39,851 bases of DNA. Source: DATEHQ01 sp035279525 (GTDB lineage: Bacteria; Chloroflexota; Dormibacteria; Dormibacterales; Dormibacteraceae). Numbering within the stretch: the stretch's first letter is position 1; the number at the start of each line of letters is the position of its first letter. The position numbers and the translations under genes are program-made. Below the pieces are notes generated by a model, which saw only the letters and a program-made list of their open reading frames with translations, was not told the DNA's origin and did no database searches. The stretch is from assembly GCA_035279525.1 (NCBI GenBank), contig DATEHQ010000060.1, forward strand, positions 1 through 39,851, read 5' to 3'. Shown here one piece after another: positions 38,644-39,851 of this stretch.

Positions 38644-39632
38644 GCGTGCATCGCCAGGCTTGTCTCCTCGCGATCACCAGCATCGTGATCGCGGCCTGCG
38701 GTGCCGTCGCGACTCAGCCCTCTGCACCGTCGTCGCAATCGTCGACGCCGTCAGCCGGCATCGGGTCGGCGCCTACTCCGCCGTCGAGCCCGCAGCTGGA
38801 CGCCAGCGTGGCCGTGGTCTATACGACAATCTACGGCCGGTCCGCGGAGGTGCACTGCCCGCATCTGCCGGACCAACCCGACCGCTTGGTCCTTGCCCAG
38901 CAGAGGCTTGAGTATTCGAGCGCCGAGATCAGCCGGATCGCGGCGCCGGCAACAGATGGCGGATTCGACTACAGGCGGATGGATGCAACCCTCCTCGCCA
39001 ATCCCCCAGGAGCTGCGACAGGCGAGCCCCCGCACGTGGACCGGGTCGCCCTTTTCGACCCGGCGTCGGCCTGCGACGAGTTCGTGGACGTCACCAACAC
39101 GGGCCACACCACGATCCAGCTGCCGCGCGTTGGGCTGCGGCTTACCGGCAAGCCTGTGCCTAATTCATTCCAGTACAGGCTCATCGATTTCTGTTCCGTG
39201 CTGCAGGTCGCGCATTACTGCGGTCCGGAGGTCGGCGCTGGACCGGCTGACTGTTCCGAGTACGAAGTCGAGGTCGCGCTGAACACTGACCCTTACCGGT
39301 CCGATTTCCTCGGTGTCCCGGTGCAGTTCAACACAGTCACCAACCACCAGTGCCCCGAGGTCACGCTCGCTCCTGGCAGAACGGTCACCTTCGTCATGAC
39401 GACGTATTCGGCGACGCCGACGACCTATCGCGCTGTCCCGATCCTCGACGTGGTGACGCCGTCAGGGCGTGGAACGCTCGCCTTCGACCAGCTCGGGGGC
39501 ATCTACGCCTACGCCGACCCGTCCCAGTTCGCGTGTTACAAGCTCGTTGGCACCACGTTCGTGCTCTGGGAGCAGGGAGCCGACTCCTACGACCTGGATG
39601 GGAACGCGCTCAAGAACGCCTGGTGCCCCTGA
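38640..39632 (+). CDS. Uncharacterised lipoprotein with HCP motif (copy 1)
   Basis: A predicted lipoprotein of 330 aa with the signal LLAITSIVIAAC and the lipid-bearing Cys at 20. A Ser/Pro/Thr-rich spacer (about 25-53) leads to the folded part. That part begins LDASVAVVYTTIYGRSAEVH, followed by CPHLPDQPDRLVLA. It has many Cys (about 8 in the mature protein), suggesting disulfides, and beta-type segments such as DEFVDVTNTGHTTIQLPRVG and GRTVTFVMTTYSATPTTYRA. No known domain is recognised. The ATG at 38640 overlaps the preceding stop. The next gene encodes a paralogue, so this is a tandem duplication. Confidence 0.7.
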   Translation: MSVHRQACLLAITSIVIAACGAVATQPSAPSSQSSTPSAGIGSAPTPPSSPQLDASVAVVYTTIYGRSAEVHCPHLPDQPDRLVLAQQRLEYSSAEISRIAAPATDGGFDYRRMDATLLANPPGAATGEPPHVDRVALFDPASACDEFVDVTNTGHTTIQLPRVGLRLTGKPVPNSFQYRLIDFCSVLQVAHYCGPEVGAGPADCSEYEVEVALNTDPYRSDFLGVPVQFNTVTNHQCPEVTLAPGRTVTFVMTTYSATPTTYRAVPILDVVTPSGRGTLAFDQLGGIYAYADPSQFACYKLVGTTFVLWEQGADSYDLDGNALKNAWCP

Positions 39633-39851
39633 ATGCGCCTGGGTGCGATTCTCGCGGCCGGGTTGATCCTGTCCGCCGGGTGCGGACCGACCTCGCCACC
39701 GTCCGCCGGCGCGCCGCCAAGCCCATCGCTCAGCCCGTCGCAGGGCCCCGCTGTCGACGCGAACCTCAACGTCGTCGTCGGTTCGCTGTTCGGCCGCGGT
39801 GGAGAGCTCCACTGCCCGAACTGGATCGAGCACGTCGACAACATCGTGCTC
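39633..39851 (+). CDS. Uncharacterised lipoprotein with HCP motif (copy 2, cut by window end)
   Basis: Seventy-three codons of a second lipoprotein, starting at the ATG directly after the preceding stop. The signal peptide is MRLGAILAAGLILSAGC (Cys17), followed by a Ser/Pro-rich spacer. The folded part begins VDANLNVVVGSLFGRGGELH and then CPNWIEHVDNIVL. This aligns residue by residue with the start of copy 1 (LDASVAVVYTTIYGRSAEVH, CPHLPDQPDRLVLA), so both come from a duplication. The frame is open to the window edge. Function unknown. Confidence 0.75.
   Translation, partial: MRLGAILAAGLILSAGCGPTSPPSAGAPPSPSLSPSQGPAVDANLNVVVGSLFGRGGELHCPNWIEHVDNIVL

Noticed and set aside
1..39851. CRISPR arrays, insertion sequences, phage genes, attachment sites, rRNA
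   Set aside because: No regularly spaced repeats, transposase or integrase motifs, terminal inverted repeats or rRNA segments were seen anywhere in the window.

Overview
This is a high-GC, gene-dense bacterial chromosome segment. It combines an actinobacterial-looking accessory half (TetR, AraC, LacI, MmpL-type exporter, CebR-like sugar uptake, lipoproteins) with a long division and cell wall (dcw) cluster that includes the DUF1290 small basic protein. GTG and TTG starts are frequent, and 4-bp stop/start overlaps (GTGA, ATGA, TTGA) are the rule. I infer a deep-branching Gram-positive-type soil bacterium near Actinomycetota/Chloroflexota, possibly Dormibacterota-like. No rRNA or marker gene is present to prove this, and I saw no tRNA, CRISPR array, insertion sequence or prophage.

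Layout. (1) 1-2569: a partial TetR repressor divergent from an MMPL exporter. (2) 2823-4573: an LprG/LppX-like lipoprotein with a C-terminal DUF4352-like domain, then remains of a frameshifted small membrane protein gene. (3) 4574-6548: an AraC-type regulator divergent from a YCII-domain protein and a macro-domain protein. (4) 6640-18646: a sugar uptake and degradation operon. It has a promoter, two abutting 14-bp LacI-type palindromes, a LacI regulator, a peptide/oligosaccharide (Dpp/Opp-type) ABC importer in which the second permease and first ATPase are fused, a family 5 binding lipoprotein, a GH3 glycosidase and a secreted two-part beta-helix protein that resembles GH55-type glucanases. 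The likely job is import and hydrolysis of beta-gluco-oligosaccharides. (5) 18669-21219: a DUF1801 protein and an S9 oligopeptidase. (6) 21194-23122: an ABC-2 exporter (ATPase and permease) preceded by a structured leader. In the leader an 11-bp plus 4-bp intrinsic terminator and a nested 12-bp antiterminator are mutually exclusive. A 29-codon open frame ends inside the antiterminator, as in ribosome-mediated attenuation. This is the most interesting regulatory object in the window.

(7) 23293-37461: the dcw operon. A sigma70-type promoter is followed by three 10-bp direct repeats that look like an MraZ box, then a 72-aa CxCxxC protein, mraZ, rsmH, ftsL, ftsI, murF, mraY, murD, ftsW, murG, murC, murB, ddl, ftsQ and sbp. 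murE is missing from its usual place between ftsI and murF, and ftsA/ftsZ do not follow ftsQ. rsmH seems to start with ATT. (8) 37489-39851: a repeat-flanked, probably leaderless transcription unit with a two-TM membrane protein and two tandem paralogous lipoproteins, the second cut by the window end.

The dcw genes together make UDP-MurNAc-pentapeptide and lipid II and assemble the septal synthase (FtsW/FtsI with FtsQ/FtsL). The LacI operon forms a self-contained regulated carbohydrate scavenging unit. The exporters at 452 and 21465 are independent efflux systems, each with its own control.
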